DNA of 64,000 nt from Nereocystis luetkeana (GCA_031213475.1 JARUPZ010000005.1:9108848-9172847), one strand, 5' to 3'. Positions 21,883 to 32,888 are shown, counted from the stretch's first letter. The notes: generated by a model from the sequence alone, not told the origin. Made by a program: numbers and translations.

Positions 21883-22084
21883 GCATGCGCGCCTTCAGAG
21901 TGAACGGAGCCGCATACAGCTCCCGCTTCAAGCGATTGATTGCAGCATGCTCTCTCTTGCGAGTTGGATCCGTCGTGTATTGATCCCTGGCATAAAGTCC
22001 GTGCTTTCTATACGTCAAGACCGCCCAGATACAAAAAAGCTGCATCGTCTGCCTGTATATAATACCTTTTTGCTTGTCTTATTT

Positions 22085-22190
22085 TTTTTACCGAGGTATT
22101 TCTTCTCCACTCCAGAGTTGTAGGAGCCTGTCCTGCGACCACGGACTGCATTGCATTGTGGCGATGAGTTAATGTGATAACAACAACACA
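22085..22190 (+). mobile_element. LINE 3' terminus
   Basis: CCGAGGTATTTCTTC, CCTGCGACCACGGACTGC, GAGTTAATGTGATAACAAC. This is the same end as 43530-43628, truncated to ~100 bp. Confidence 0.75.
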
Positions 22191-22310
22191 ACCTCTCTGC
22201 CCTGTAATGTTTCGATGACGAGCGGTGAGGTCTGAAGTGTCTCGCTCGGTGTCCGCAGTACCCTCGTAGGAGCATGGTTTTCGTTTCCATTCGGAGACGG
22301 TGAGGCCTGC

Positions 22311-22442
22311 TATTACGAGGGACCATAGTTAATAGGACCTATATGGTACAGATAAAAAGCTACGAGGTACCTGGTATATATTTAACCATTTTTACTAACA
22401 ATATTTGGTCCTATTAACTACTGTGTATGGTCCCCAGTGATA
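22311..22442 (-). mobile_element. MITE-A copy 8, with three micro-insertions
   Basis: Relative to the consensus, TA is expanded to TACGAGGTACCTGGTA at 22361-22376 and to TACTGTGTA at 22419-22427. Each unit is five bases plus a repeated TA. Confidence 0.9.
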
Positions 22443-22526
22443 CTATACCAGGTATCTCGGTGTGTCGTATAGTTCTGTGACCACAGCAGTTTGAGCTTTT
22501 ATACCTGGTGTCTATCTGTGTGTGAG

Positions 22527-22735
22527 TGTCTTCTTCACATTAAACCGTTCTTTCTACCCGTCGACATCCAGCACAACCGGTGTCCGTGCCGATTCTCCAA
22601 TCCTAGAAGAGATACAAGTTCTGTGGTCACAAAGCTACTCCACAGATCTGTGTAGGATTAAAGAATCGGCACGGACATTGGTTGTGCTCGATCTCGACCA
22701 GTAGCAAGAACGGGTCAACATAGAGAACACACACA
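22527..22735. mobile_element. Inverted pair of LINE 3' ends
   Basis: TTCACATTAAACCGTTCTTT at the left faces its imperfect complement (AACGGGTCAACATAGAGAAC) at the right, ~200 bp overall. Two tail-to-tail 3' termini explain it better than a DNA transposon, because the same single ends occur alone elsewhere. Confidence 0.6.
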
Positions 22736-22929
22736 CGAACATTTATTTACCTTTTTCGTCTCACCTGTGCGATCCACCCACCGGTACTTTCAGCTGTATT
22801 TTGTTTTTGATCATGATCGCATACGGCAGAAACACGACGGATGTTATCACACCAAAAACACGAGGTGTGAATACGTATACCCGTGCCCGGGTACGACCAG
22901 TTTTTACGTACTGCTCTGGTGTGAAACAT

Positions 22930-23070
22930 GCCGGCGTTCCCGGTGGCTTCGTAGGTAGTCGGCGTGCCTGCCAAGATCCCTTCTGTGGGTTCAAGTCTCA
23001 CCGAGTGCATGCGCTCGTAGGGACTTTTTCTCGCATGAGAACTGATAGGCGGAAAGCGCGAAAGCGTAAG
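22930..23070 (+). mobile_element. SINE-2, tRNA-derived
   Basis: CCGGTGGCTTCGTAGGTAGT (A-box side), then GTGGGTTCAAGTCTC (B box) and the body AAAGCGCGAAAGCG. It matches 36890-37235 on the other strand. Confidence 0.7.
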
Positions 23071-23124
23071 TAAGCTATCATGCACTTGATGAAAATCGAC
23101 GAGCACTAGTGGGAATGCTTATAC

Positions 23125-23232
23125 TAGTACGGGGGACCATAGTTAACAGGACCTATGGTATGCATAAAAACCTATATATTTGACCAATTTTACTAACAAT
23201 ATTTGGTCCCATTAACTATGTTCCCCCGTAAT
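23125..23232 (-). mobile_element. MITE-A copy 9
   Basis: The left terminus is TAGTACGGGGG, the rest is full-length. Confidence 0.88.
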
Positions 23233-23678
23233 AGTAGTAATCCATCCCTATGCGCGACAAATAGTGAAGGCTCGTACCGGGGGGTGGGAAGGGACGACAC
23301 CTGTGACCACGGCTTGTCCAGAAACAAAACGCTGAGGGGGTAAAACCTTCTGGAAATTAAAGGCGATGATGAAAAAAAACGAAGAGTGAGATATCTGGGG
23401 GAAAATCGAAAATCGTCATGCCAGCTCAGTCAACATCGCAAGTCTCGCCTATCAATAGTTCGCCCGTCAAATGTCAACACGTCAGCACTATTAAAAATTA
23501 ATAGTCTACTTCCCTGTCACTGACGTGGTTGTACTCAACGTTGTACGTGTATTATACGAAGTATATGCTGTACCTACCTGTATAACAGTATACGGCATTG
23601 GTTGACCCTAACCTCGATAACATGGTTGATATATATCATGTATAGACTACCAGAATATCTGGCACGTACCTGGTAGCT
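23233..23678. other. Unassigned stretch
   Basis: AT-rich at the right with TACGAAGTA (23556) and TACCTGGTA (23668). No gene seen. Confidence 0.4.
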
Positions 23679-23788
23679 ATGACGGGGGGCCATAGTTAAC
23701 AGGACCAAATATTGTTAGTAAAAATGGTTAGATGTATAGTTTTCTTTGTATACACCACAGGTCCTATTAACTATGGTCCACCTTAATA
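23679..23788 (+). mobile_element. MITE-A copy 10
   Basis: Termini decayed (TATGACGGGG; CCACCTTAATA). Confidence 0.85.
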
Positions 23789-23867
23789 GTGCATTCCGAG
23801 AGCTTCCCCGGGGCGTTAGGGTTAAGTTGTTATTATTATTGTTAATATTGAGAATAGCGTTACCTAT

Positions 23868-24075
23868 AGGCTTTATTTGCAAAAAAAAAATAATAACAAA
23901 AAAAAAAGATTCAATTGTTGAGAGCGCCTTCCAGCGTGGGTAGGCACACTTCGATGCGAGTCGACGAGGGAAGAAAAGGCTGAAATATTCTCGCGATAAA
24001 AATGAAGGCACGTACCGTAGCGGGAAGGGGGCAGAAGAGCCTGCTATGTGACCCCAGATCTGAGTTACGAGTTTG
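23868..24075 (+). mobile_element. SINE-1, body without head
   Basis: From TTTATTTGCAAAAAAAAAAT through GAGTCGACGAGGGAAG to GAGTTACGAG. It is joined tail to tail to the minus copy that follows, forming a long inverted repeat. Confidence 0.8.
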
Positions 24076-24077
24076 TT

Positions 24078-24540
24078 TGTTTTTTTCTCATCCCATTTAT
24101 TTTCTTCGCAAATCTTCTTCTCTCTCTCCTTCCAACTCGTAACTCAGTTCCGGGGTCACATAGCAGGCTCTTCTCCCCCCTTCCCGCTACGGTACGTGCC
24201 TTCATTTTTATCGCGAGAAGATTTCAGCCTTTTCTTTTCTCTCTCTTTTCTCTCTCTCCTTCCAACTCGTAACTCAGTTCCGGGGTCACATAGCAGGCTC
24301 TTCTCCCCCCTTCCCGCTACGGTACGTGCCTTCATTTTTATCGCGAGAAGATTTCAGCCTTTTCTTCCCTCGTCGACTCGCATCGAATTGTGCCTACCCA
24401 CGCTGCAAGGCGCTCTCAACAATTGAATCCTTTTTTAGTTTTGCAAATAAAGTCAAAGTCCGACCCACCTGGGGCTCGAACCCAGGACTCAAACAAGTAG
24501 AATTCGAGGTTAACCACTTGAACCACCGGGGCGACCGGCT
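24078..24540 (-). mobile_element. SINE-1 with tRNA-like head and internal duplication
   Basis: On the minus strand the head reads GGTCGCCCCGGTGGTTCAAG (A-box side) and TGGGTTCGAGCCCCAGG (B box). The body segment containing CCTTCATTTTTATCGCG (plus strand) is tandemly duplicated (about 24115-24240 and 24250-24370). Confidence 0.85.
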
Positions 24541-24606
24541 TCGAAGGAGAGAGAGAAGAAGATGGGCGAAAATAATAAATGGGATGAGCAAAAAAAAAAA
24601 AAAAAA
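24541..24606 (+). mobile_element. SINE-1 3' end
   Basis: GGAGAGAGAGAAGAAGATGG, then AATGGGATGAGC and a run of A. Confidence 0.75.
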
Positions 24607-25405
24607 GCGGAGGGCTGCCTGGAGGGCGTTTTTTGCTTTTTATTCTTCGTTTTGCTTTGGTTTTCGCTTGTTCTTCCCGTAGGTTCGTATTAATAGTTTC
24701 ACTCTGTTCACATGCGGTGGTTTCGTTTATTGTTAAGATCATGGACAGCGGGACACTTTGTATCCCTGGGCAGGTCTGCCTATTAAGCCGGTACTCATTG
24801 GTACTCACGTTGATGTTCGCTTAGAGATAGAAGAGCCGCTTCATTCCTTTCGTGCACGACGGAGACTGGGACCACGCTAGTGCCTCTCTGGAAAACCCCT
24901 GGTTTTTCGCCTAAGATACGCCTTCCAAGTACTTCAAATACGTTCCCAGCGCCAGAACCCAGGTAATTACCGGGCTTTCAACCTCATACAAAGCAGTATC
25001 ATAACATAACTGCTCTTGCTTTTCATTGTCCCTGCCACATCATCTGCAGTCTTTGCTCTCCTCCTGAGGGGGGCATTGCACCTTTCTTTCCGTTTCTCGT
25101 TTTTTTCCCGATTAATTTTTCTTCTCCTCGTGTGTTTTCTTTCGAGTTTTCTCTCTTTTTTTTTAGAGGGTGAATGGATGTCGTGCCTGTCGTATCCAGC
25201 ACGATGAACATGGCATTGTATCGTCTGCTCTATATCTACTGACTGCATACGTAACAAATGGAGCATATCTCTGCTGGCTGTGTCTTATTTCTGTGACCAC
25301 AAAGAGCTTTTATGTCTATCTCTGTAGGATTGACCAATCGGCACGGACACTGGTTGTGCTTGGATGTCGACGGGTAGAAGCAACGGGCTAATGTGAAGAT
25401 TACAC
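24607..25405 (+). mobile_element. LINE 3' region interrupted by solo-LTR-like repeat
   Basis: T-rich untranslated-type sequence, then TGTCGTGCCTGTCGTATCC, CTGTGACCACAAAG and a terminus ending GGGCTAATGTGAAG. The 276-bp repeat at 24731-25006 is inserted in it. Confidence 0.6.
24731..25006 (+). repeat. Solo-LTR-like repeat, copy 1
   Basis: Begins TGTTAAGATCATGG and ends GTATCATAACA, so it has TG...CA ends with inverted TGTTA/TAACA. The copy at 31027 has the same 276-bp length and is ~96% similar by eye. No target duplication is visible at either copy, and no internal element joins them. Confidence 0.6.
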
Positions 25406-25433
25406 AGACTTATATATATATATATATATATAT

Positions 25434-25775
25434 ATTATTTTATTTTTCCCATCCCATTCATTATCTTCGCACATCTTCTTATCTCTCCTTCCAACTCGTA
25501 ACTTAGATCCGGGGTCACATAGCAGGCTCTTCTACCCCCTTCCCGCTACGGCACGTGCCTTAATTTTTGTCGCGAGAAGATTTCAGCCTTTTCTTCCCTC
25601 GTCGACTCGCATCGAATTGTGCCTACCCGCGCTGCAAGGCGCTCTCAACAATTGAATCCTTTTGATTTTGATTTTTGCAAATAAAGTCAAATGTCGACCC
25701 ACCTGGGGCTCGAACCCAGGACTCAAACACAAGTAGAATTCGAGGTTGACCACTTGAACCACCGGGGCGACCGGC
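25434..25775 (-). mobile_element. SINE-1 copy with head
   Basis: Same architecture as 61965-62312. The tail side is ATTTTTCCCATCCC next to a (TA)n tract (25412-25432), and the head ends ACCGGGGCGACCGG. Confidence 0.85.
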
Positions 25776-25795
25776 TTGTCGGCTTCTAGTATGAT

Positions 25796-25995
25796 GACAT
25801 GGCATTGCGTTGCCCACTGCAGTGCTTACTGCATACCAGGTACCTGGTACGTGGCAACGTAGTATCTCTGTGGCGTAGCTTTGTGACCACAGAACTTGCA
25901 TCTCTTCTAGGATTGAAGAATCGGCACGGACACTGACTGGTTGTGCTGGATGTCGACGGGTAGAAAGAACGGTTTAATGTGAAGAACACGCACAT
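25796..25995 (+). mobile_element. LINE 3' end, with double micro-insertion
   Basis: TACCAGGTACCTGGTA (25834-25849) occupies the place of a single TA found in the copy at 26261-26275 (minus strand GCTTACTGCATACGTGG). Terminus TTTAATGTGAAGAACACG. Confidence 0.8.
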
Positions 25996-26944
25996 ACATG
26001 TGGTTAATGCAACACGTCATCATTGGCGATTGTGAATTGGTAATAATATAATCTTGAAACACACATCTTGATGAGATGCAGCAGCACCGGGTTTTCATAT
26101 CATTACCTCGACAATGCGATATCTGTTCGTGTGTTCTTCACATTAAACCGTTCTTTCTACCCGTCGACATCCAGCACAACCAGTGTCCGTGCCGATTCTC
26201 CAAACCTAGAAGAGATACAAGTTCTGTGGTCACAAAGCTACGCGCCACAGAGATACTACGTTGCCACGTATGCAGTAAGCACAGCAGCAGTAGACAATGC
26301 AATGCCATGTCATCATACTAAATACGACAGGCACGACATACACATTCTATGAAATAGAGAAACGAAAAGAAACAATCAAAGAGAAAACTAAAACGAAGAA
26401 GACAAATCGAAAGCGAAAAAGAAAAAAATGAAAGAAAAACTAGAAGAAACGATCTGTCGTGGCCCCCGGTGGCCAACACTTAAAAATGAACGAGCTGGAA
26501 AAACAATAAAAAATATCAAAAACACCACTGCTTGTAAGCAGAGTAAGACAAAGAGCCAAGGAAAAAAAAGCGAAGGGAAAATAACAGGCAGACCAAAGCC
26601 CAAAGCACCCTCCAGGTGGCGGCAGCAGTTTGTGGTACGAGTAGTATAGCCAGGGTCTCCCTACTAATCCACCTGTGGTACCTTGCTACCCAGACTGCCG
26701 TCTCCGCCCTGCGTTCGTCAACTATGCCCAGCCCCTTGGCGTCAGACAACACGAAACGAGCAGAGCAGGTTCGTCATCCAACCACGCCACACGACTCCTT
26801 CAATACGGCTTACCAATCAAAAAAAGGAAGAGAAATAAATAAAATGAAAATCACGGAGAATCAGCGCAAGAAAGAAGAAAAACAAAACAAAAAGAGAAGA
26901 CAAGTGAAGACCACGTTCGAACCAGCTGCACCAGTTGGTCGCAC

Positions 26945-27053
26945 TATTACGGGGGACCATAGTTAATAGGACCTATGGTACACATAAAAACCTATATATT
27001 TGAACATTTTTACCAAAAATATTTGGCCCTATTAACTATGGTCCCCCGTAATA
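26945..27053 (-). mobile_element. MITE-A copy 11, in LINE
   Basis: Both termini intact, TA flanks, inside the LINE untranslated region. Confidence 0.92.
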
Positions 27054-27099
27054 GTAGTATTTTTTTTATTTTTTTATTTTTCATATATTATCCTACTTC

Positions 27100-27789
27100 C
27101 TAGTCGGCCTGGTGCCTTGCTACCCTGTCTACCATCTTCTTCCTACTTTCCTCTAGCGCAGTTTCCCTTCTACTCCTCCTGTTCCCCCCCCGCTCCGCAT
27201 TTTCCCTTGGTCGGGTTTTCTGCCACTTCTCCTGTTGCCCCCCCCCCCCATTCCCTTGGACACCATCCACGGCGGATGCGCGGCGCTGCCTACTCATCTC
27301 AGCCTCACCCGCGTGCCACCTCACCATGAACCGTTCGGCTGCTTCAAGGATCCCCCGGTACCATTTCCCCGCCTTTTTTGCTGCAGCGGACCACAACGCG
27401 GTCTCCACTCCAAACACGAAGGGTGCAACTTCCGTTGACCCTTCGGTGGCTAGGAACTCCCAAAGGTCTTCGACTATGCATCTATGCCAAGTCTTACACT
27501 GTCCACCTGGTCTCGGGTTCTCCCCACCAGCTATCGTCCCGAGCATTACCCGACTGGCTAATCGCTCCTTGCTTTGCCGTGCCACGCCCTCCGCAAAGAA
27601 GAGCCGCCGTTTCCGAATGGTCGCTTCGATGCTCTCGCAACGTGTCATCTTGAGGGTCTTCGCGTACGAGAGGGTGGCATGGTCAGTACGAAGTGGGCGC
27701 TGTGGAAGACAATGACTCGAAAGAGGACTTGGTGGTGAGCCGTTCGAAGCTTGGCAAAGTGTTCCGCTCTGAGGGTCTACGTCACACAC
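27100..27789 (-). pseudogene. LINE ORF2 C-terminal fragment
   Basis: A 229-codon open frame with IRKRRLFFAEGVARQSKERL, RVMLGTIAGGENP and AAKKAGKWYRGILEAAERFM, collinear with the LINE at 42600-43000. It begins downstream of the reverse-transcriptase core, so it is 5'-truncated. Its first ~40 residues do not match and may be out of frame. The arginine/glycine-rich tail is typical of this family here. Confidence 0.8.
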
Positions 27790-27940
27790 CCGTACAGCAG
27801 GGTCTCAATCACCTCGGCCTTCAGCATTCGGACTTTAAGGCTAAGGGGGGCGGTCGTCCTATCATACAACTCCGGGCCAAACCGTTTGGGGCACATGCTC
27901 GCATGAGGCGGATCCGTCGGTTGATTTCGAGCGAGAGGTC

Positions 27941-28165
27941 ATCTACACATCTACGGCGACTGAAAGTATATATCTTGAAAAAATATCCTGATGAATTTAA
28001 TGCACGAGTATCTCTATATATAATACACACTGAGTAGGATGTGCTCGTAACAATAATACCAGTTACTCGTACAGAAGTACAACTATTTATATGTGCGTTT
28101 GATATCATCTGTTATGTAGGTACAGCACCCGGTATGTGTCTCTCGATGGGCCGGGAGACGGAATA
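27941..28165. other. Unassigned stretch
   Basis: AT-rich, nothing recognised. Confidence 0.4.
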
Positions 28166-28167
28166 AT

Positions 28168-28432
28168 ACCTGGTGCCAGTACCGTATAGCACTATCACAC
28201 TGGGTGATAATATAACACACCCCCTGGGACGCGGTTTTCGGAGGCACACATGACGAAAATGGTGGATTTGGAAAGACTTCGGCGAAAAGGTTGCATACAC
28301 GCATCACTCGGCGTATATATACGCCCTGCCCACATACATACATTGTCGAGAAACCCACAGCAGCTTTGGAAATCGCCCGAGGGGGTGTGTTATATCATCA
28401 CCCTAGTGTGATAGTGCCATACGGTTATACAT
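28168..28432. mobile_element. ~260-bp terminal-inverted-repeat element
   Basis: ACCGTATAGCACTATCACAC...AACACACCCCC at the left faces GGGGGTGTGTTATATC...GTGATAGTGCCATACGGT at the right, ~55-bp termini. The interior is non-coding. Only one copy is clear, with a partial resemblance near 61695-61730. The target duplication is uncertain (TA possible). Confidence 0.7.
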
Positions 28433-29765
28433 ACATGCGCATAGGGCGTATAGGGGACACGGAGACGCAGGGCACACGGCGGCAAGGATCACAGACGGGG
28501 TACAAAAGAGCGTAGACACGATGACTCACTGGATGAGACTGATGGTAGATTCGTATATTCGGCGAATTAATTGTGTCATCAGGGTGAGTCTTAACCCCCC
28601 CCCCCCACAGAGCATTAGAACGAACCGAATGGGATAATATTTGCTGCTTGAATTGGTGTTGATTGGTTATGGGAAACGAATATATATAGATTCAGTGCAG
28701 CCCGAGAAAAACAGTATATATCTAGGAAGAAGAAGACGAAATGTTGCACGCTTTTTTCTTGTTTGGGAGGACCGAAAACGGCCCGACCGAACGGGAACAC
28801 AAACACCAGATTATTTTGATGTAGATAGACACCACCGAAGATGTACGTGGACACCAATTTTGCCGTGGTATGTGCAAAAGATGCCGTTCGTGCCGATTCG
28901 GCTGGCGGGGCCCAGGATTCTGCATGGACCCAAGCACCTTCTTTTACATAGGAACGGAACGAATGACCACGAACAGCCTCGTTCCCTTCCGCTCGCTCCG
29001 ATGCTCTCTGGGGGGGGTTAAGACACACCCTCAGCTGCTTCATTCTGAATCAGGAATGCCCTGCGAATCGTGAGAGCCAATGAAATCGTGAAGCAAGAGA
29101 ATGCACATGCAGCTGTTATTTGTATGTGCGTACATACTTGTACGGTATGATACTACTCTGTATATCGAATGTTGCATATTTACATACAAAATTACTCCTG
29201 TTTTTTTGTCTAAACTTAAATATGTAGACCAGGTACGACGTATGTAAGTACCCTGGTATGCATTTAGGATACCTTGGTTGTGGTATGCGGTAGCTTATAC
29301 AGGTCTGCGGCTATTGTGGGGTTTCATATATTGTGGGGTTTCGTATTATATATCGGGGCATTATTTAGTATGCCTCGTGGATGGAGGGATGGCGCTGCTC
29401 CTCCCGGAGCCGTCGATGGTGTTAATGATACGGCCCAGGCTTTGATGATAATGATACTGCCTGTCTATATGTGAGTGGTGCAGCCGGTGACAATCTTGGT
29501 GCGGCTTACCTCCTGTGTGTGGTTTATGTGGTGGGGTCTCTGACAGAACGGTATTGACCCAACCTGGTGTGTGTGTTGTGTTTGGCTTATTGTACGTACT
29601 AGTATTTTTTTTGCTCTTCCTCAACGATCACGGTGTAGACCACGCGTGTATCACGTGCACGCGCCCGACAGCTCCAGGATCCTGTGATCAAACATACCTG
29701 GTACCTGGTATTATATACTATCTGGTATTACATATTACATACCTGGCACGAGGTACTGGGTACAT
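28433..29765. other. Unassigned stretch
   Basis: A 142-codon minus frame (28615-29043) has no recognised domain, and the overlapping plus frames are no better. A run of C is at 28594-28606. TACCTGGTACCTGGTATTA lies at 29696-29714. Confidence 0.4.
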
Positions 29766-30239
29766 TACAGCAGTAGATACAGATGAGAAGGAGGCATCGG
29801 CAGAACGGCATAGGACAGCTGCAACCACGACCACAACCGTTGACGCCAACGCGCGCGCGCAGAATGGCAGGGAAGAGGGGGGCAAAAGGGAGACGAGGGG
29901 GAATGGGGGGGGGGGAGGGGGGGGGGCGGTCTGCCCAACAGACTGAAGCCTGGGTAAGGCCATCATCGTCATGATGCACTCCCTTCTTTGGGACCCAAGT
30001 AACTAGCATGGTGCCACAAGGGCAACTTGCGTGTCTGTATGCTCCAGTGCCTGCCTTTCGTGTTTTATTTACCCCCCGCCCGTGTTGCCCCTTTTTGTCC
30101 CTTCTTTTTTATCTTTCTTTCTTTCCCGTTTGTACCTTTTTGTGTATCTGTTTATATCTTCCGTTTTGCTTTTTTGCTTTTTGCTATCTGCTTTTGCTTT
30201 TTTGCTTCGCGTCATCTTCTTGTTTAGTGTTTTGTCTGC

Positions 30240-30348
30240 TATTACGGGGGGCCATAGTTAACAGGACCAAATATTGTTAGTAAAAATGGTTAAACATATA
30301 GGTTTTTATGTGTATCATAGGTCCTGTTAACTATGGTCCCCCGTAACA
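30240..30348 (+). mobile_element. MITE-A copy 12, in LINE 3' UTR
   Basis: The empty site is visible in the LINE at 43438 (TCTGCTATTAATAG). Confidence 0.92.
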
Positions 30349-30903
30349 GTCTCTTTTTTGCTTCCCGCGGGTCCTTAGTGGAGTGCGTATGCTTGTTTTT
30401 TTGTTTTTTGTCTCTGTTTTTACACCTCTCGCGATCGATGCGTGCGAGCCTGAAATCTGCGAAAATTGCGCGTTCTCTTGTGTGTCCTTTCTTGATTTCT
30501 TGCTTTCTATTATTGCTTCCTTGTGCCTGACTTGAAATTATTTTTCTCTCTCTTCCCTCTATAGGGTGTATGTGTGATTTTTTTCGATTTTTAGGTTTCC
30601 ATTTTTCGACATCGAGTTGTTATTTTCATCCTGTCTATTTTTTCTGGCTAGTTTTATATGTGGTCTTCTCTGTTTCTGTGGTGACTTGTACAGCGTACAG
30701 TAGTACCGCATGTATCTGATACGTACGCGCGCGGGCCTCCTTTTTTCATGGTTTGTCTGAGGCGTAGATGTGCTTCAGTTGTCGTGTGTCGTGTGTGCTA
30801 CATTTTGCTTGTTTTGCTTTTTTACCGAGGTATTTCTTCCACTCCAGAGTTATTGGAGCCTGTCCTCTGCGACCACGGACTGCGCTGTATTGTGGCGACG
30901 AGT

Positions 30904-31004
30904 TATAACCCCCCTTTTAGAACCGCAGTCCCGTTTTGGGGACAAACTATTTGAAATTTGACTGGTTTGTCCCCAAAACGGGATTGCGGTTCAAACAGAA
31001 TTAA
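30904..31004. mobile_element. MITE-B copy 4, at a proven TTAA site
   Basis: It lies inside GAGTTAATGTGAGAAC of the LINE 3' end, which is uninterrupted at 43595-43612. The left TTAA has become TTATAA. Confidence 0.9.
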
Positions 31005-31026
31005 TGTGAGAACAACAACACCTAAA

Positions 31027-31302
31027 TGTTAAGATCACGGACAGCGGGACACTCTGTATCCCTGGACAGGTCTGCCTATTAAGCCGGCACTCGTTGGTAC
31101 TCACGTTGATGTTCGTTCAGAGATAGAAGAGCCACTTTATTCCTTTCGTGCACGACGGAGACTGGGACCACGCTCGTGCCTCTCTGGAAAACCCCTGGTT
31201 TTCCACCTAAGATACGCCTTCCAAGTACTACAAATACGTTCCCAGTGCCAGAACCCAGGTAATTACCGGGCTTTCAACCTCATACAAAGCAGTATCATAA
31301 CA
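31027..31302 (+). repeat. Solo-LTR-like repeat, copy 2
   Basis: Same ends and length as 24731-25006. It sits within the CAA tail of the LINE, which continues at 31303-31332. Confidence 0.6.
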
Positions 31303-31332
31303 ACAACGACAACAACAACAACAACAACAACC

Positions 31333-32100
31333 GGTATATATAAGTATACATAAAACCGCTCGTGCTCGTAATAGCAATGTCTACATTCTTATCTGGCATA
31401 CCGACATTCTGCATTTATTTCGCCTATTTATTAGCAATAACATACAGTACCGGGTATCTGGCGAACATTTATTTGCCACGAGCGGGAGAAATCATATCCA
31501 TAGACTCAGGAGCCTACGTCCTCGGAGTGACTCACACTGTAATGACGGTCAGAGACAGGCCCGACTAGGGTGGGAGAAAAACGAACCGGGTTCGAACCGG
31601 TACACGAAAACTTGATAAATAAGTGCGGTCAGGGGTTTCCTCTCATCTCGCTCTCCGGGACGCGAAAGAATACATACACCACGAGTGTTCACATTTTAAT
31701 GCCAAATATTGGTTCGGTTCCGCTGGGGGGTTTTCAGCTAAAACTTGAGCTTCTTCGAGGAATGTCAATGAGCCAGTGGTCGACGTTGAAGCTCGTGTTA
31801 AACATTGTCGGACGGCAACGTCACAGCAAAAACAGGTATTAATAGTAGTCACATGCCCGGTGTGGTGTCATGCACAAAGCACCTGGTACCACTCTGTACT
31901 CAAAGATAAGGACAAATTGCATTGAATATTAAATATACAAGCGGTACCCATAAATTCAGGGACGGGATGGTATATATGTATATATATAATATATATATGT
32001 ATATATAAGTATATATAAGTTAGACTCGCAACAAGGTTGAGGCGTTGCGGCAGCGTTCGTGATTCTTCTTCCATGCCTGCTGAACACCTTCCATATTTAC
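31333..32100. other. Mostly unassigned stretch
   Basis: An R1-like piece (TTGAAGCTCGTGTTAAACAT, then TGTCGGACGGCAACG) is at 31784-31822. A (TA)n-rich tract is at 31965-32020. A GGTTCGAACC box near 31593 could belong to a tRNA-like sequence on the minus strand, but no cloverleaf is clear. Confidence 0.45.
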
Positions 32101-32212
32101 TATTACGAGGGACCATTAGTAAATAGGACAAAATTTTGTTAGTAAAAATAGCGAAATATATGGGGTTTTGGCTGTACCGTAGGTCCTGCTTACTATGCCC
32201 CCCCCGTAATAT
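32101..32212 (+). mobile_element. MITE-A copy 13
   Basis: Diverged, GTAAATAGG subtype; right terminus CCCCCCCGTAA. Confidence 0.88.
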
Positions 32213-32250
32213 TGTCGCAGCAGTTGTCTTATCAACAGCGGCAGAAGAGC

Positions 32251-32359
32251 TATTGCGGGGGACCATAGTAAATAGGACCAAATATTGTCGGTAAAAATAG
32301 GTAAATATATAGGTTCTTGTGTGTACCGTAGGTCCTATTTACCATGGTTCCCCGTAATA
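32251..32359 (+). mobile_element. MITE-A copy 14
   Basis: Only ~40 bp from copy 13 and in the same orientation; GTAAATAGG subtype. Confidence 0.9.
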
Positions 32360-32580
32360 GCAGCTTGCAGCTTGCTGCGATCTGTGACTTGCGCTGCAGT
32401 TGTAGCCTCACCACGTTAATAGCGTACCTAGTAATATTTACTATCCTACCGCAGGAAGCACATATATACTTCGTATATCGACAGCAAGGACAGAAAAAAG
32501 GTACACGCACTACGCGTTATTATATCAAGTTGTACTCGTACGTCAAGACGGATGGAACGGAAATACATCAGGAGGGGGAA

Positions 32581-32888
32581 TAATAGGAGGGGGAGGGGGA
32601 GAGAAGGGGGGGGAGAGGGGAAGAGGAGGAGGAGGGGGGAGGAGGGTGAGGAGGGGGAGGAGTGAGAGGAGGAGGAGGAGGAGGAGGAGGAGCAGGAGGA
32701 GGAGGAAGAGGATGAGGAGGAAGAGGAGGAGCAGGAGGAGGAGGAAGAGGAGGAGGAGGAGGAGGAGGAGGAGGAGGAGGAGGAGGAGGAGGAGGAGGAG
32801 GAGGAGGAGGAGGAGGAGGAGGAGGAGGAGGAGGAGGAGGAAGAGGAGGAGGAGGAGGAGGAGGAGGAGGAGGAGGGAGGGGGGGGGG
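32581..32888. repeat. (GAG)n microsatellite, ~300 bp
   Basis: GAG/GAA purine tract with occasional GGAGCA and GGATGA variants, purine-only over long stretches. Arginine/serine/leucine frames across it are artefacts. Confidence 0.95.

Larger units (their letters stand above)
26125..27940 (-). mobile_element. LINE 3' half, minus strand
   Basis: The 3' terminus is at 26125 and the untranslated region extends to ~27090, with MITE-A nested at 26945-27053. The C-terminal coding part is at 27100-27940. It is the fullest minus-strand copy, and the one at 11120-12740 matches it segment by segment. Confidence 0.75.
29770..31026 (+). mobile_element. LINE 3' end, 5'-truncated, with nested MITEs
   Basis: The last ~50 codons of the LINE ORF (DEKEASAERHR...AVCPTD, stop at 29944-29946) are followed by the 3' untranslated region. 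It contains MITE-A (30240-30348) and MITE-B (30904-31004). The terminus GTGAGAACAACAAC is at 31005-31020 and the CAA tail resumes after the solo-LTR-like repeat at 31303. Confidence 0.8.

Noticed and set aside
22527..22735. A DNA transposon with ~80-bp terminal inverted repeats
   Set aside because: The same termini occur singly as LINE 3' ends (25796-25995, 26125 onward, 59130-59262), so an inverted LINE pair is simpler.
24463..24540. tRNA gene on the minus strand
   Set aside because: It has A- and B-box-like sequences, but the same head is joined to a common body in three places, so it is a tRNA-derived SINE.
24731..31302. The two 276-bp repeats as LTRs of one 6.6-kb retrotransposon
   Set aside because: The interval is filled with unrelated LINE and SINE pieces, has no PBS or pol, and the outer flanks do not match.
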